From Actinomycetes bacterium (GTDB lineage Bacteria > Actinomycetota > Actinomycetes > Mycobacteriales > Mycobacteriaceae): a DNA stretch of 64,000 bases. The stretch is taken from positions 1 to 64,000 of the forward strand of contig JAEYUQ010000002.1 of assembly GCA_023432405.1 (NCBI GenBank), given 5' to 3'. How positions within the stretch are numbered: position 1 is the stretch's first letter; every line of letters starts with the position of its first letter. The notes under the pieces are model-generated. The model was not told where the DNA came from and did not search any database. It saw nothing but the letters and a program-made list of their open reading frames with translations. Of the stretch, positions 1-10,416 are shown one piece after another. The position numbers and the translations under genes are program-made.

Positions 1-281
1 ACCACCACAAAGCTGACCGCATGATCACCACCAACAACCACCCCAGAGACGAACCCAAACTCAAACCCTAACCCCCAAACCAACAACAGAACCGAAAGGA
101 AGATACACCACGTCCCAGGACTTGACCCATGGAGGGAATGAGGCGTCTCGGAGATACCCCTTAGAAAAAATAATTCACACCACGCACATCCACACCGGAA
201 GATCCACATAAGATCGGAATCATCCGATGTAGACGACGGGACCTGTGAACGTAGCCTAAGACACCCTAACGACAATCCACC
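1..281. other. Left-edge intergenic region
   Basis: No gene can be supported here. The first 110 bases are very poor in G on the + strand (A/C-rich), and a short T-run lies on the minus strand near 166-172, but no strong hairpin precedes it. The region lies downstream of thrB. In corynebacteria and mycobacteria the next gene is usually rho, so this could be the long leader of a leftward gene whose start lies beyond the window; that is inference only. Confidence 0.4.
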
Positions 282-1202
282 TTAGGAAGGATACGAGACT
301 TCGGCTGTGACGGGGCCAGCAACTGTCAGCGGAAGAACCTTCAAAGCGGCAGCACGCGCGGCGTCTAGGATGTCATCGGCAATGTGTTCAGTGGTCAGCG
401 CCACAATGGTGGGACCAGCTCCCGACAGATAAGCAGCATATCCACGGCGTCGCAAGCGATTAATCCACTCCGCAGTCAGCGGAAGCACCTGAGCCCGATA
501 CGGCTGGTGAAGGCGATCTCGCGTGGCTTCCATAAGCAGGGAGGGATCATCGCGCAAAGCAATCGTCATCAAAGAGGTGCGGGACACATTAAAACGGGCA
601 TCTACATGCGGGATTGCATCTGGCAAGACTTTTCGCACCTCTTTGGTGGAGGCATGGAAAGCAGGAACTAAAGCCAGGGCTTTAATATCCGGGTGTACCG
701 GCATAGGTACGGCTTTGAACCGGGTTTGCTCGTAATCTTCAGTCCAGCCCACAATGGCTCCGCCCAACACCGATGCGGCGGCGTTATCGGGGTGGCCTTC
801 AAAGACTGATGACAGGTGGATGACAGCGGCGTCGTCAAGGGGAAAACCAGCCAAAGCATTACCTGCTACCACACCGGCTACTGCCGCAGCCGCTGAAGAG
901 CCCAGGCCTCGGGATTGAGGAATGCGGTTGTGGCAGGTTAAGCGCAAACCAGGAGCAGAGGCTCCGGACTCTGCCAAGGCAGTGCGAACAGCACGCACTA
1001 CAAGGTGACGGTCATCGGTGGGAAGATCATTCTCGCCCTCACCGTGAATGATGACATCTAGACCAGACTCTATAACCTCCACATCTACGTCGTCGTAGAG
1101 GGAAAGCGCTAAACCCAAGGTGTCAAAGCCTGGCCCCAGATTGGCTGAAGAGGCCGGGACTGTGACATGAACTCGGGTTCCCACCGGGATTGTGCTGGCC
1201 AT
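282..1202 (-). CDS. thrB: Homoserine kinase
   Basis: Phosphorylates L-homoserine to O-phosphohomoserine, the penultimate step of threonine synthesis; cytosolic. The 306-residue protein is a GHMP kinase of normal length. The N-terminal substrate motif [12 protein letters not shown] lies at about residues 15-26, the ATP-binding glycine/serine loop [12 protein letters not shown] near residue 95, and the C-terminal GHMP motif [11 protein letters not shown] near 258. The ATG lies 2 nt after the hom stop, with a GGGGGAG ribosome site inside the end of hom, so hom and thrB are one transcript and probably translationally coupled, as in C. glutamicum. No terminator is obvious downstream. Confidence 0.96.
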   Translation of the reverse strand: MASTIPVGTRVHVTVPASSANLGPGFDTLGLALSLYDDVDVEVIESGLDVIIHGEGENDLPTDDRHLVVRAVRTALAESGASAPGLRLTCHNRIPQSRGLGSSAAAAVAGVVAGNALAGFPLDDAAVIHLSSVFEGHPDNAAASVLGGAIVGWTEDYEQTRFKAVPMPVHPDIKALALVPAFHASTKEVRKVLPDAIPHVDARFNVSRTSLMTIALRDDPSLLMEATRDRLHQPYRAQVLPLTAEWINRLRRRGYAAYLSGAGPTIVALTTEHIADDILDAARAAALKVLPLTVAGPVTAEVSYPS

Positions 1203-1204
1203 CT

Positions 1205-2548
1205 CTACTCCCCCAGGCTCTCCAGGTAGAGCACGCTGGTGACTTCCTGGACACTATCGTCTCGGTTGAGCTCTTCTACTGTGGCTCGCAAATCATGCTC
1301 CAGGGCAGAGTGAGTTACCACAATAAGGCGAGCGTGATCCCCCTGCTCCACCTGGCGGACAGTTCGAATAGAAATACCGTGGCGGGCAAAAATAGCTGTG
1401 ATCTCAGAGAGAACACCTACGCGGTCTTTCACCCGCATATCAATGTGGTAGCGCGTAGATACTGAGTCGAATGGTGCTACTGGAAGGTTGGCATAGGTGG
1501 ATTCCCCGGGGGCACGCCCTCCGTGCACTTTATTGCGAGAAGCACCCACCAAATCGCCCAGGACAGCGGAGGCCGTGGGGCTACCTCCAGCACCATTGCC
1601 GTAAAACATCAATTTTCCAGCAGCCTCGCAGTCCACAAAAATGGCGTTAAAGGATTTATTCACGCTGGCTAGGGGGTGGCTGCGATCCAGCAAGGTGGGA
1701 TGAACGCGAGCTGCTACCTTGTCGACGCCGTCCTCATCGGTGATCTTTTCACAAATAGCTAAGAGCTTGATCACCTGATTGGCCGCTTGGGCTGCCTTAA
1801 TATCCGAGGGGGTGACCTTGGTGATGCCCTCGCGATAGACGTCGTCGGCAGTAACTCGGGTATGGAAGGCCAAAGACGCCAAGATTGCTGCCTTGGAGGC
1901 TGCGTCATAACCCTCAACATCGGCTGTGGGATCAGCTTCTGCGTAGCCTAACTCTGTTGCTTCAGCGAGGGCCTGGTGGTAATCCGCACCAGTGGAGTCC
2001 ATAGCGTCCAAAATGTAGTTGGTGGTGCCATTGACAATGCCTGCCACCCAGTTGACTTGATCTCCGGCAAGAGACCTCCGAAGCGGCCCCACCACGGGAA
2101 TAGCGCCTGCCACAGCCGCTTCAAACCACAAATCCACGTTATTGGCGTCAGCAGCAGCAGCCAGCTCATCGGCATGAGCTGCCACCAGTGCTTTATTGGC
2201 TGTCACCACTGACTTACCGGAGTTGAGAGCTTGAAGAACGAGCACGCGCGGATACTCAATGCCGCCGATAACTTCCACCACCACGTCAACGTCCTCGCGC
2301 GCAATGAGAGAGGGGGCGTCGTCAGTGAGAAGCTCAGAAGGCACATCATCGCGGTGCTTATCAACATTGCCCACGGCGATGCCTCGCACCACAAGAGGGC
2401 CGCCTACACGCTGTTTTAACTCCTCGCCATTTTCTTGGAGATAGCGGAAGACCTGACTGCCCACTGTGCCGAAGCCTAAGATAGCCACACCTACTGGCTG
2501 TCCAAGCCCCTTACCGGGATTAAAGCTGGGAGTCCTTGCGTCCGTCAT
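1205..2548 (-). CDS. hom: Homoserine dehydrogenase
   Basis: NAD(P)H-dependent reduction of aspartate semialdehyde to homoserine, the branch point from lysine to threonine, methionine and isoleucine. The 447 residues show a Rossmann motif [10 protein letters not shown] near residue 25, the central catalytic region ([25 protein letters not shown]) at about 175-215, and a C-terminal ACT domain ([19 protein letters not shown]) from about residue 375. In C. glutamicum the ACT domain carries threonine feedback inhibition; here that is inferred. First gene of the leftward hom-thrB pair. Confidence 0.96.
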   Translation of the reverse strand: MTDARTPSFNPGKGLGQPVGVAILGFGTVGSQVFRYLQENGEELKQRVGGPLVVRGIAVGNVDKHRDDVPSELLTDDAPSLIAREDVDVVVEVIGGIEYPRVLVLQALNSGKSVVTANKALVAAHADELAAAADANNVDLWFEAAVAGAIPVVGPLRRSLAGDQVNWVAGIVNGTTNYILDAMDSTGADYHQALAEATELGYAEADPTADVEGYDAASKAAILASLAFHTRVTADDVYREGITKVTPSDIKAAQAANQVIKLLAICEKITDEDGVDKVAARVHPTLLDRSHPLASVNKSFNAIFVDCEAAGKLMFYGNGAGGSPTASAVLGDLVGASRNKVHGGRAPGESTYANLPVAPFDSVSTRYHIDMRVKDRVGVLSEITAIFARHGISIRTVRQVEQGDHARLIVVTHSALEHDLRATVEELNRDDSVQEVTSVLYLESLGE

Positions 2549-2655
2549 AGATCAACCGCCTTCGTGTTCCAGGTTTTTGTTGTTTCTAGTTCTGGGACTA
2601 GTTCCGGGGTGTACTTACGTCCTTGTCCGGCACCAGGTCTCGAGAGTCATCTGAA

Positions 2656-2661
2656 ACTATA
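2656..2661 (-). promoter_or_regulatory. Candidate -10 box for hom-thrB
   Basis: TATAGT on the minus strand, about 110 nt upstream of the hom start, in the 195-bp gap between lysA and hom. No good -35 hexamer is visible. A small inverted repeat CTAGT-N6-ACTAG (2586-2601) lies in the predicted leader. Weak call based on the -10 match alone. Confidence 0.3.
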
Positions 2662-2743
2662 GACCAAGTGGTTCATTTATGCGCATTTAAGCTGAACTCA
2701 CGGGCTGTCGTTTCTGCGCGTGAGTCACTGTCTCATGAATCTA

Positions 2744-4153
2744 TTACGCCTGAAGCCGCAGATAATCCTCCACCGTCGCACGACGCACCATGAGGCGAGC
2801 CTGCCCATCTTTGACCGATACCACCGCCGGACGATCCATCATGTTGTAACGAGAACTCATCGCATAGCAATAAGCCCCTGTTGCCCCTAAGGCTACGTAA
2901 TCGCCTTCCTGAATGTCATCTGGAAGCTGCGCGTCATGGATAAGGATGTCTCCCGACTCACAGTGACTGCCCACCACACGGGTGGGGATGGAAACGCCTT
3001 GAGCCAATCGGTTCACCAGGCGAATGTCATACTCAGCCTCATACAACATGGGGCGAATGTTGTCGCTCATCCCGCCATCCACTGCAATGTAACGGCGGGT
3101 TTTATCGTCATCAATGGGAACGTCCTTAACGGTTCCCACGGAGTACACCGTCACCGTTGAGGGGCCAGCAATGGCTCGCCCGGGCTCCACTCTGAGATCA
3201 GGAAGCGGAACCCCCTGATCCTCAGCGTGATTTGCCACGCGACGTCGCAAATCTGCCGATACTCCTGCAACATTAAGAGGACGCTGATCAGCGGTATAGG
3301 CAATTCCGTATCCGCCTCCCAAATCCAAGATATTGACGTGATCGGCGCTAACAGGGAGGGTATCTAGAACGTGCTCATAGAGCCGTAGAATGCGCTCTGC
3401 TGCTAGGGAGAAACCATCGGCGTCAAACACCTGCGAACCTACATGGCAATGTAGGCCCACCAAATCCAGGTGCTCGGCTGACACTGCCTCTTCACACGCC
3501 TGATAGGCGTGACCTGCAGCCAGAGAAAAGCCAAACTTCTGATCCTCATGACTGGTAGCAATAAATTCATGAGTATGCGCGTCAACTCCGGGAGTAACCC
3601 GAACGAGTACTTTTTGAACCGCTCCGAGCTGTCCTGCCACTGCGTTGAGGTTGTGAAGCTCTTGGAAGGAATCCAGGACCACTAATCCCACGTGGTTGCT
3701 AACACAGGCCTCCAAAAACGCCTGATCTTTGTTGTTACCATGCGCTGTAATGCGTTGTGGTGGGAATCCAGAAGCCAGAGCTACCTGGAGTTCCCCGAGC
3801 GAGGCAACATCAAGGCTAAGTCCCTCTTCATTGACCCACTGGGCTATGCGGACTGTGAGAAAAGCTTTGGAGGCGTAGTGAACATTGCGCCCTCCATCGA
3901 AAGCCTCGGCCAACTCACGGCAGCGAGAACGAAAGTCCTCCTCATCAACAACGAAAAGTGGAGTGCCATAGTCTCGGGCTAGATCGCTCAGAGCCACACC
4001 GCCAATCTCAACTGAGCCGGTGTCTGTTCTGCGTGCGGTTCGCGGCCAGACTTGGGCTGGCAGAGCGTTAAAGGCTGCAAGCTTAGCGGAATCAGCGTGT
4101 AAAGCCTCAACAGTCTGAGAGGAGTGAGCCTCCGGTGAAGAAGAGTGAGTCAT
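2744..4153 (-). CDS. lysA: Diaminopimelate decarboxylase
   Basis: PLP-dependent decarboxylation of meso-diaminopimelate to L-lysine, the last step of lysine synthesis. Fold-type III decarboxylase of 469 residues: the PLP lysine is K96 in HYASKAF, the glycine-rich phosphate site LDLGGGYG is near residue 285, and the substrate/dimer-interface motif HCESGD is near residue 398. The first 50 or so residues are longer than in many LysA proteins. The start lies 8 nt after argS, giving the argS-lysA operon known from corynebacteria, where lysine and arginine levels control both genes. Confidence 0.96.
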   Translation of the reverse strand: MTHSSSPEAHSSQTVEALHADSAKLAAFNALPAQVWPRTARRTDTGSVEIGGVALSDLARDYGTPLFVVDEEDFRSRCRELAEAFDGGRNVHYASKAFLTVRIAQWVNEEGLSLDVASLGELQVALASGFPPQRITAHGNNKDQAFLEACVSNHVGLVVLDSFQELHNLNAVAGQLGAVQKVLVRVTPGVDAHTHEFIATSHEDQKFGFSLAAGHAYQACEEAVSAEHLDLVGLHCHVGSQVFDADGFSLAAERILRLYEHVLDTLPVSADHVNILDLGGGYGIAYTADQRPLNVAGVSADLRRRVANHAEDQGVPLPDLRVEPGRAIAGPSTVTVYSVGTVKDVPIDDDKTRRYIAVDGGMSDNIRPMLYEAEYDIRLVNRLAQGVSIPTRVVGSHCESGDILIHDAQLPDDIQEGDYVALGATGAYCYAMSSRYNMMDRPAVVSVKDGQARLMVRRATVEDYLRLQA

Positions 4154-4161
4154 AGGAGCAA

Positions 4162-5814
4162 CTACATCCTCTCTGGTGCCGTCACGCCCAAGAGATTGAG
4201 TGCATTTCGCATGGTTACGCGAGTAGCCTCAGCCAGAGCAAAGCGGGCTGTGTGCAGTGGCTGCACCTCTTCGCCAGCACCGGGAAGGATATGGCAAGAG
4301 TCATAGAACCTGTGGAATACTCCGGCCAGCTCCTCTGCATACCTTGCTACCCGATGCGGCTCTCTCAAATCAGCCGCCGTCTGAACTACCTCCGGGAATT
4401 GCCCCAGGGTGCGTATCAAATCTCCTTCTAGCACAGTGCTCAGCAAGCTGTAATCGGCATGATCCACCGTCACGCCAGCAACCTTAGCTTTTCGAGCCAC
4501 GGAGCTTAGTCTCGCGTGAGCATACTGCACGTAGTACACAGGATTCTCATTCGATTGGGACTCCCACAGCCCCAAGTCAATATCCAAACTAGTATTCACG
4601 GAATTGCGCACCAGAGAATAGCGCGCTGCATCCACGCCAATAGCCTCTACCAAGTCATCCAAGGTAATGACTGTGCCATTGCGCTTGGACATCTTCACGG
4701 TTTGTCCATCCCGAACAAGGTTGACCAACTGGCCAATCAGGACCTCTACAGCCTGAGGGTCATATCCCAAGGCGGCAGCTGCAGCGCGCAAACGGGCTAT
4801 ATATCCGTGATGATCTGCTCCAAGCATATAAATTGCGAGGTTGAAACCGCGGTCAAACTTGTTGGCCACATAGGCAATATCCCCGGCAATATAGGCGGAA
4901 TCCCCATCAGATTTAATCACCACGCGGTCTTTATCGTCCCCGTAATCAGTGGACTTCAGCCACCAGGCCCCATCCTTAAAGTACAGCTGGTGGGACTCTT
5001 TGAGCTTGGCGACGGCCGCGTCCACCTCGCCGCTATCAAACAGCGAGTTCTCATGGAAAAAGACATCGAAATCCGTACCGAACTCGTGGAGAGACTTCTT
5101 AATGTGGTCAAACATCATCTCAACACCAAGAGCCCGGAAGGATTCCTGAACCTCAGCATCAGTGCCATCGAGCACATTGGGGTTATTGTCCACGATGGTG
5201 TCAGCAATGTCGTGAATATAGGCTCCGTCATAACCGTCAGGTGGTGGCGGCAAGTGACGAGCGGCAGCTACGAGGGATTGTGAGAATCTATCAATTTGCT
5301 TGCCGTGATCGTTGAAGTAATACTCCCGCGTAACTGTTGCGCCCGTAGCACTAAGCACTCTCCCCAGGGCATCGCCAACTGCTGCCCATCTGGTACCACC
5401 CAAGTGAATAGGACCTGTGGGGTTAGCGGAGACAAACTCCAGGTTCACATTCATCCCTGAGTTCTTGTCACTGTGTCCCCACAAATCCCCAGCGGCAAGA
5501 ACATCGGCCACTATCTTGCCTTGGGCATCGGCAGCAAGACGCAGATTCAAGAAACCAGGACCTGCCACTTCTGCACTGGATATAGCGGCGTCGTTCTGGA
5601 GACGTGCAGCAATCTCAGTAGCCAGATTCCGAGGCACCATGCCAACACGCTTCCCTAATTGCATAGCGATATTGGTGGCGTAATCACCATGCTCGGGATT
5701 TCGCGGCCGCTCTACCGTGGGAGTCTCTGGGACTAATCCCGAATCACCACCATGATCGGTAACAATATCAATAGTGATGTTGCGAATAAGCGCAGCAAGT
5801 TCAGCAGGATTCAT
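4162..5814 (-). CDS. argS: Arginyl-tRNA synthetase
   Basis: Charges tRNA-Arg with arginine; class I synthetase, 550 residues, normal length. HIGH-type motif GPIHLGG near residue 135, KMSKR at about 385 (class I KMSKS equivalent), an N-terminal Arg-S additional domain, and a C-terminal DALR anticodon-binding domain containing [11 protein letters not shown]. No Shine-Dalgarno precedes the ATG; instead a -10-like TAAGAT (minus strand, 5823-5828) ends 8 nt before it, so the mRNA may be leaderless. Followed after 8 nt by lysA. The upstream lldP ends only 60 bp away on the same strand. Confidence 0.96.
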   Translation of the reverse strand: MNPAELAALIRNITIDIVTDHGGDSGLVPETPTVERPRNPEHGDYATNIAMQLGKRVGMVPRNLATEIAARLQNDAAISSAEVAGPGFLNLRLAADAQGKIVADVLAAGDLWGHSDKNSGMNVNLEFVSANPTGPIHLGGTRWAAVGDALGRVLSATGATVTREYYFNDHGKQIDRFSQSLVAAARHLPPPPDGYDGAYIHDIADTIVDNNPNVLDGTDAEVQESFRALGVEMMFDHIKKSLHEFGTDFDVFFHENSLFDSGEVDAAVAKLKESHQLYFKDGAWWLKSTDYGDDKDRVVIKSDGDSAYIAGDIAYVANKFDRGFNLAIYMLGADHHGYIARLRAAAAALGYDPQAVEVLIGQLVNLVRDGQTVKMSKRNGTVITLDDLVEAIGVDAARYSLVRNSVNTSLDIDLGLWESQSNENPVYYVQYAHARLSSVARKAKVAGVTVDHADYSLLSTVLEGDLIRTLGQFPEVVQTAADLREPHRVARYAEELAGVFHRFYDSCHILPGAGEEVQPLHTARFALAEATRVTMRNALNLLGVTAPERM

Positions 5815-5822
5815 GGTTGCCC

Positions 5823-5828
5823 ATCTTA
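5823..5828 (-). promoter_or_regulatory. Candidate leaderless promoter of argS-lysA
   Basis: TAAGAT matches the actinobacterial TANNNT -10 element and ends 8 nt before the argS ATG. No ribosome-binding site lies between. No convincing -35 is seen. Confidence 0.4.
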
Positions 5829-5874
5829 GCGACGCACTGTGAGCTAATTGCTATCCCACCCAACAATGCTGGTC

Positions 5875-7554
5875 TTAGGGCACCATCCAGCCCAAAATAG
5901 AGGTTGACTGCAAATAGACCAGCACACAGATAAATACCAAGAGACTCAGCGAGTACTTCGCCGCCCGTGCAGTGATAGCAGACTCTATTCCCTCTTGACG
6001 CACAGCCGCCGCGGCCAAGGCCACACTCTGCGGGGAGATCATCTTGCCCAAGACTGCACCGGCAGAGTTAGCTGCCACCAAGAGATGAGGAGCAGCATTG
6101 ATGGTTTCTGCCGTGGTGGCCTGCATTTGCGCAAATAAGGCATTAGAGCTGGTAGCAGATCCTGTCACTGCTGTTCCCAACCAGCCCAAGATGGGAGCCA
6201 ACAGCGGGAAGAAAGAGCCAGTAGCAGCCAGAAGAGCACCAATGGCAGCTGTTTGCCCAGAGAAGTTCATCACATAGGCCAGGCCCATGACGGCGGCAAT
6301 GGTCACATAGGACATCTTCATGCGGTTAAGCCCCACGAAAAGCTCTGTGAAACCTGCTTTCAGCCCCAACGGATATGCCCCCTGAGAAGTGAAGGAGGTG
6401 TAGATAAATACGGTGACCACTCCACAGAAGAAGAGAACGGTACCGGGGTTAGAAAGCCAGTTGAAGTTGAAAACTGTGCTGGTGGATACTTCACCAGTGG
6501 CCGTGAGCAAATTCCCGTCCAAACCTGGCCACGGAATTTTCAGCGTAGGACTATTGAGGAAGTCATTGAGAGGCTTCACCAAGCTCGTGATGGCGAACAC
6601 CACCACAATGAATACATAGGGGAAGAGAGCCAGGGTTGCTCGCTGGGCAGTGAGTGTCACCCCCGAATGCTCGTTGAGAGAAGCCTGCTCCTGTGGAGTT
6701 GTTGGACCCCACACACGCAGGAAAGCAATACCAACCACCAATGAGAGCAGACAAGCCACAACATCCGTGAGCTCGTAGGTGAAATAATTAGAGGCCAGGA
6801 ATTGTCCGCCTCCGAAGCAGGTTCCCAAGACAAGAGCCATCGGCCAGCACTGCCGGACCCCTCGCCATCCATCGATAATGAAAAGCAAGACGAAAGGTAC
6901 AACAAAGGCAAGGACGGAGACCTGACGTCCAGCCATGCTTGCCACCAGATCCGCTGGCTGATTAGAGAGTCCGGCGGACGTCGTCACGGGAATAGCCATA
7001 GCTCCAAAAGCGACGGGTGCAGCATTTGCAACGAAGGTCACCAACACTGCTTTCATCGGTTTCATGCCAATGGCAAGCAACATGGATGCCACGATGGCCA
7101 CTGGAGCCCCAAAGCCGGCTAAGGCTTCAAGCAGACCACCAAAGGCAAAGCCAATGAGCATGGCCTGAACGCGCATATCTCCCCTACCAATTTTGGAAAA
7201 GATAATGCGCATATCTTCAAATCGTCCTGATTTCACGGTGAGGTCATAAATCCACACCGCCATCCAGATGATGAAAACAATGGGGAACAAGCCAAACGCA
7301 ATACCTTGAGTGAGGGATAGCACTGCCAAATTTGCGGGCATGGAGTAGGCACACACCGCCAGGAAGAGCGCCACTAATGCTGCGCCAATGGCAGACCAAT
7401 GTGCTTTCCATTTCAAAACCATCAGAAAGAGGAAGAAAGCTAGCAGAGGTAATACTCCAACAAGCGCAGTAAGAGCGAGATTGCCTGCTACCACATGGTC
7501 GTTAGGAGTGTAGGCTGCCGCCTGTGTGGCGGTGAGGGCTGAGAGATGAGTCAT
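5875..7554 (-). CDS. lldP: L-lactate permease (LldP/LctP family)
   Basis: Proton-coupled lactate (possibly also glycolate) uptake across the cytoplasmic membrane. The 559 residues contain about a dozen hydrophobic segments and family motifs such as FGGLLEALAGFGAPVAI near residue 160 and the conserved C-terminal segment with SATSSNALF and ISPQS. Length fits the family. It is divergent from lutABC, which oxidises the imported lactate. A 12-bp palindrome lies just upstream of the start (7565-7576). It ends 60 bp before argS on the same strand with no clear terminator between. Confidence 0.92.
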   Translation of the reverse strand: MTHLSALTATQAAAYTPNDHVVAGNLALTALVGVLPLLAFFLFLMVLKWKAHWSAIGAALVALFLAVCAYSMPANLAVLSLTQGIAFGLFPIVFIIWMAVWIYDLTVKSGRFEDMRIIFSKIGRGDMRVQAMLIGFAFGGLLEALAGFGAPVAIVASMLLAIGMKPMKAVLVTFVANAAPVAFGAMAIPVTTSAGLSNQPADLVASMAGRQVSVLAFVVPFVLLFIIDGWRGVRQCWPMALVLGTCFGGGQFLASNYFTYELTDVVACLLSLVVGIAFLRVWGPTTPQEQASLNEHSGVTLTAQRATLALFPYVFIVVVFAITSLVKPLNDFLNSPTLKIPWPGLDGNLLTATGEVSTSTVFNFNWLSNPGTVLFFCGVVTVFIYTSFTSQGAYPLGLKAGFTELFVGLNRMKMSYVTIAAVMGLAYVMNFSGQTAAIGALLAATGSFFPLLAPILGWLGTAVTGSATSSNALFAQMQATTAETINAAPHLLVAANSAGAVLGKMISPQSVALAAAAVRQEGIESAITARAAKYSLSLLVFICVLVYLQSTSILGWMVP

Positions 7555-7564
7555 CGGCCACCAT

Positions 7565-7576
7565 CCTGTCTACAGG
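7565..7576. promoter_or_regulatory. Candidate operator upstream of lldP
   Basis: CCTGT-CT-ACAGG is a perfect 12-bp palindrome centred about 16 bp before the lldP start. It shares the C(A/T)GT-N2-AC(A/T)G core with the palindrome at 7876-7889 on the lut side, which suggests one regulator for both promoters. Confidence 0.4.
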
Positions 7577-7875
7577 TAGAGGTACACAACAGCGTATATA
7601 TTGCCAAGACCGCTGGCACCTAAGCAATATCAGGCCCCTGGTGTTGACAAGCTTCTGCACTGAGCCCTCCTTAGCGCTGAAAGCGTTTTTCTCCCATCGT
7701 GGTCTTTCTATGAAACCGCCTCATCGCAGGAGAGCACCAGCCCAGCACCCAGCCGCACCATAGCCGCCAATCCGCAATTACCCCGGTGAGCACCACTGAA
7801 TGCTGATTACAAAACGTTATTGTTTTTTAATTCGCGCTGGTCAAAGCCTACTTTTTTCAGAATTATCCGACTAGT

Positions 7876-7889
7876 TTCAGTAGACTGAA
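7876..7889. promoter_or_regulatory. Candidate operator upstream of lutABC
   Basis: TTCAGT-AG-ACTGAA is a perfect 14-bp palindrome just after an AT-rich promoter-like block, with a possible -10 TAGTTT at 7872-7877 overlapping its left edge. Its position at or near the transcription start fits repression. Confidence 0.4.
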
Positions 7890-7914
7890 GACACATTGTT
7901 CAGGAGATACCTGC

Positions 7915-7944
7915 ACAGGTTCGCCACAGTGCGCTGTGACCTGT
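7915..7944 (+). promoter_or_regulatory. Inverted repeat in the lutABC leader
   Basis: A nested repeat: outer arms ACAGGT (7915-7920) and ACCTGT (7939-7944), inner arms CACAG (7925-7929) and CTGTG (7934-7938) around a 4-nt loop, with a 4-nt bulge. It could be a leader hairpin or a further protein site. It begins about 130 nt before the lutA start. Confidence 0.35.
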
Positions 7945-8044
7945 CTGCGCACTTTCACCGAATCTGGGTGGGTGTCTTATCGCCAGTTTTCGGTTGGTCT
8001 TGCAACTGACAGGCCAAAGGAAAACCAGTCTGTATCAGGAGAAC

Positions 8045-8833
8045 ATGGTGCGAGTAGCTCTCTTTTCAACGTGTATCGCGGACAGTCTGTTTCCCGACTC
8101 GCTCAAGGCCACAATGATCCTACTCACCCGGCTAGGTCTGGATGTGGTGGTTCCCAAGGATCAGAGCTGCTGCGGGCAGATGCACGTCAACACGGGATAC
8201 CAGGAGGAAGCATTACCCCTGGTCAAAAACTATGTTGATGTCTTTTCTGATCCTTCCATTGAATATGTTGTTTGCCCTTCGGGATCATGCACTGCTGCGG
8301 TGAGAGAACAGCACAGCATGGTCAGCCAGCGCTATGGAGATGCTCACCTTGAGCACGCCGTAGAACTCACCGCTCACAAAACTTACGAGCTGTCTGAATT
8401 CCTTGTCGACGTCCTTCATATCACTGATGTGGGCGCATTCTTCCCCCATCGCGTCACCTACCACACCTCCTGCCACTCGCGCCGGATGCTGAACCTGGGA
8501 GATAAGCCATTCTCATTGCTGCGAAGCGTAGAAGGCATTGATCTTGTTGATCTTCCTCTCGCAGAAGAGTGTTGTGGCTTCGGCGGGACGTTCTCCGTCA
8601 AAAACTCTGAAACCTCGGCGTCTATGGCTAATGAGAAGGTCCGCCATATCCGCGAAACCGAAGCCGAGTATGTGACGGCGGGGGATGTCTCCTGCCTGAT
8701 GAATATTGCTGGAGTCATGGCACGGCAAAAAGCCGGTGTTCGTGCCCTCCACTTTGCTGAAATACTGGCATCCACGAAGGAGCAACCGTGGAGCCCTGAA
8801 CACGCCGCTTATGCACGGGAGGCCATGCTATGA
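8045..8833 (+). CDS. lutA: L-lactate utilisation protein LutA (cysteine-rich (Fe-S)-binding)
   Basis: Subunit of the three-part LutABC iron-sulfur L-lactate dehydrogenase that oxidises L-lactate to pyruvate. The 262 residues carry two cysteine-rich CCG domains: C42-C43-G44 with C82, and C143 with C176-C177-G178. The ATG at 8045 was chosen over an upstream in-frame ATG (7994) because it has an AGGAG site and gives the usual N-terminus (VALFSTC). Its TGA overlaps the lutB ATG by 4 bases, so the genes are translationally coupled. Confidence 0.93.
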   Translation: MVRVALFSTCIADSLFPDSLKATMILLTRLGLDVVVPKDQSCCGQMHVNTGYQEEALPLVKNYVDVFSDPSIEYVVCPSGSCTAAVREQHSMVSQRYGDAHLEHAVELTAHKTYELSEFLVDVLHITDVGAFFPHRVTYHTSCHSRRMLNLGDKPFSLLRSVEGIDLVDLPLAEECCGFGGTFSVKNSETSASMANEKVRHIRETEAEYVTAGDVSCLMNIAGVMARQKAGVRALHFAEILASTKEQPWSPEHAAYAREAML

Positions 8834-10416
8834 CAACCACGCAATCCGCACCTCAGAGTGCCAGCGCTCAGACGAAACCCTCCAGCTCTCAGCCGGTATC
8901 CTTGCCTATTGCAAGTTTGTCTCCAGGCCATCTTCGAGGAACAGAAACCTTCCCTCAGGCGGCCCACCGTGAGCTCAACAACGCTACGCAACGGCGCAAT
9001 CTGTTCCATGCCACGCACACCATTCGCGAAAAGCGGGCCCGTCATGTGGCGGAACTAGAGGATTGGGAAGAGCTCAGAGAAGCTGGATCAGACATCAAGA
9101 GGTACGTGGCTTCTCAGTTACCTGAGTTGCTGGAACAGTTTGAGGCTGCTGTGACTGCTCACGGCGGTCATGTTCACTGGGCGCGCGACGGAAAAGAAGC
9201 AGGGGACATTATTACCTCCCTTATTCAAGATGCCGGTGCAGACCATGTGGTCAAAATCAAATCTATGGCCAGCCAGGAAATTGAACTCAATGAGCAGCTT
9301 GAAAAGGCTGGTATCTCCGCCCAGGAAACGGATTTAGCTGAGCTCATTGTCCAGCTTGGGCACGATATGCCCTCACATATCCTGGTTCCTGCTATTCATC
9401 GCAACCGTGCTGAAATTCGCGATATTTTCGTGCGGGAAATGCCACATACTGATGAGTCTCTCTCTACTGAACCCGCTGAGCTCGCAGAGGCTTCTCGGCT
9501 CTTCCTGCGCAAACAGTTTATGGAGACCTCGGTGGCACTGTCTGGGGCAAACTTCGGCATTGCTGAAACTGGGACTGTCACCATTGTGGAGTCAGAGGGC
9601 AATGGGCGTATGTGCCTCACCTTGCCAGACACCCTCATCTCCTTAATGGGAATTGAAAAACTGCTCCCCACCTTCCAAGATCTCGAGGTCTTTCTTCAGC
9701 TGTTGCCCCGTTCTTCTACGGGTGAACGCATGAACCCCTACACATCTTTGTGGTCTGGCGTCACGGAAGGCGATGGTCCCAAGAATTTCCATATTGTTCT
9801 CCTGGACAACGGACGTACACGGGTTCTTTCTCATCCTCTGGGACGTGAAGCCTTGAAGTGCATTCGCTGTTCCGCGTGTCTTAACGTCTGTCCCGTCTAC
9901 GAGCGAGCTGGGGGACACGCTTACGGTTCTATCTATCCCGGCCCCATCGGATCTATCCTTTCTCCTCAGCTTACGGGGATGGAGTCTGCCCATGACCCCA
10001 ATGCTTCCCTACCCTTTGCCTCATCACTGTGCGCCCGTTGCTCCGAAGTCTGCCCCGTCAAAATCCCCATTGACAAGATTCTGGTAGAGCTGCGCCACGA
10101 AAAGGTGCGCTCTCACCGCCCGCCTGCAGAAGGGGCCCTGTTTGCAGCGATTGCAAAGGTCATGGGTAATCCCAAGCTCTGGAACCTGGCTGTGAGAAAC
10201 GTGAAATTTGGGCGAATACTCAACGGGTTCAAGGGTTCCGAGAGCATAAGTTCTCTGCCTGCATTCCTCGCCAGTTGGTCAGATGCCCGCGAGACTGCAA
10301 TTCCCCCGAAGAAATCTTTCAGAGCATGGCTGGAGTCTGATGAAGCTTCCCGCCTACTCAACGACGCCCGTCGTTACGCTGACACTCATCCACAGAAGGA
10401 GACTTCCCATGAGTAA
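8830..10416 (+). CDS. lutB: L-lactate utilisation protein LutB (ferredoxin-type Fe-S subunit)
   Basis: Electron-transfer subunit of the LutABC lactate oxidation complex. 528 residues: an N-terminal LUD domain (about 80-310) and two 4Fe-4S motifs, CIRCSACLNVCP beginning at C344 and CARCSEVCP at C401, followed by a C-terminal helical part. Length is slightly above the usual 470-490 because of about 50 extra low-complexity residues (Ser/Gln/Pro) at the N-terminus. The start overlaps lutA by 4 bases, and its end overlaps lutC by 8 bases. Confidence 0.93.
   Translation: MTTTQSAPQSASAQTKPSSSQPVSLPIASLSPGHLRGTETFPQAAHRELNNATQRRNLFHATHTIREKRARHVAELEDWEELREAGSDIKRYVASQLPELLEQFEAAVTAHGGHVHWARDGKEAGDIITSLIQDAGADHVVKIKSMASQEIELNEQLEKAGISAQETDLAELIVQLGHDMPSHILVPAIHRNRAEIRDIFVREMPHTDESLSTEPAELAEASRLFLRKQFMETSVALSGANFGIAETGTVTIVESEGNGRMCLTLPDTLISLMGIEKLLPTFQDLEVFLQLLPRSSTGERMNPYTSLWSGVTEGDGPKNFHIVLLDNGRTRVLSHPLGREALKCIRCSACLNVCPVYERAGGHAYGSIYPGPIGSILSPQLTGMESAHDPNASLPFASSLCARCSEVCPVKIPIDKILVELRHEKVRSHRPPAEGALFAAIAKVMGNPKLWNLAVRNVKFGRILNGFKGSESISSLPAFLASWSDARETAIPPKKSFRAWLESDEASRLLNDARRYADTHPQKETSHE

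Larger units (their letters stand above)
7555..8044. other. 490-bp divergent control region between lldP and lutABC
   Basis: No convincing gene. It holds three inverted repeats (listed separately) and an AT-rich block at about 7805-7875 that probably carries the lutABC promoter. A -10-like TATATA occurs on the minus strand near 7604-7609 for lldP. A ribosome site CAGGAGAAC precedes the lutA ATG. The long gap and the repeats suggest regulator binding, but no GntR/LldR-type regulator gene lies next to it. Confidence 0.55.

Noticed and set aside
4516..5283. 255-codon open frame antisense to argS
   Set aside because: Shadow of argS, with no recognisable domain or start signal.
7674..7692. cre-like box (TGAAAGCGTTTTTC) before lldP
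   Set aside because: It resembles the Firmicutes CcpA site, but corynebacteria do not use CcpA; likely chance.
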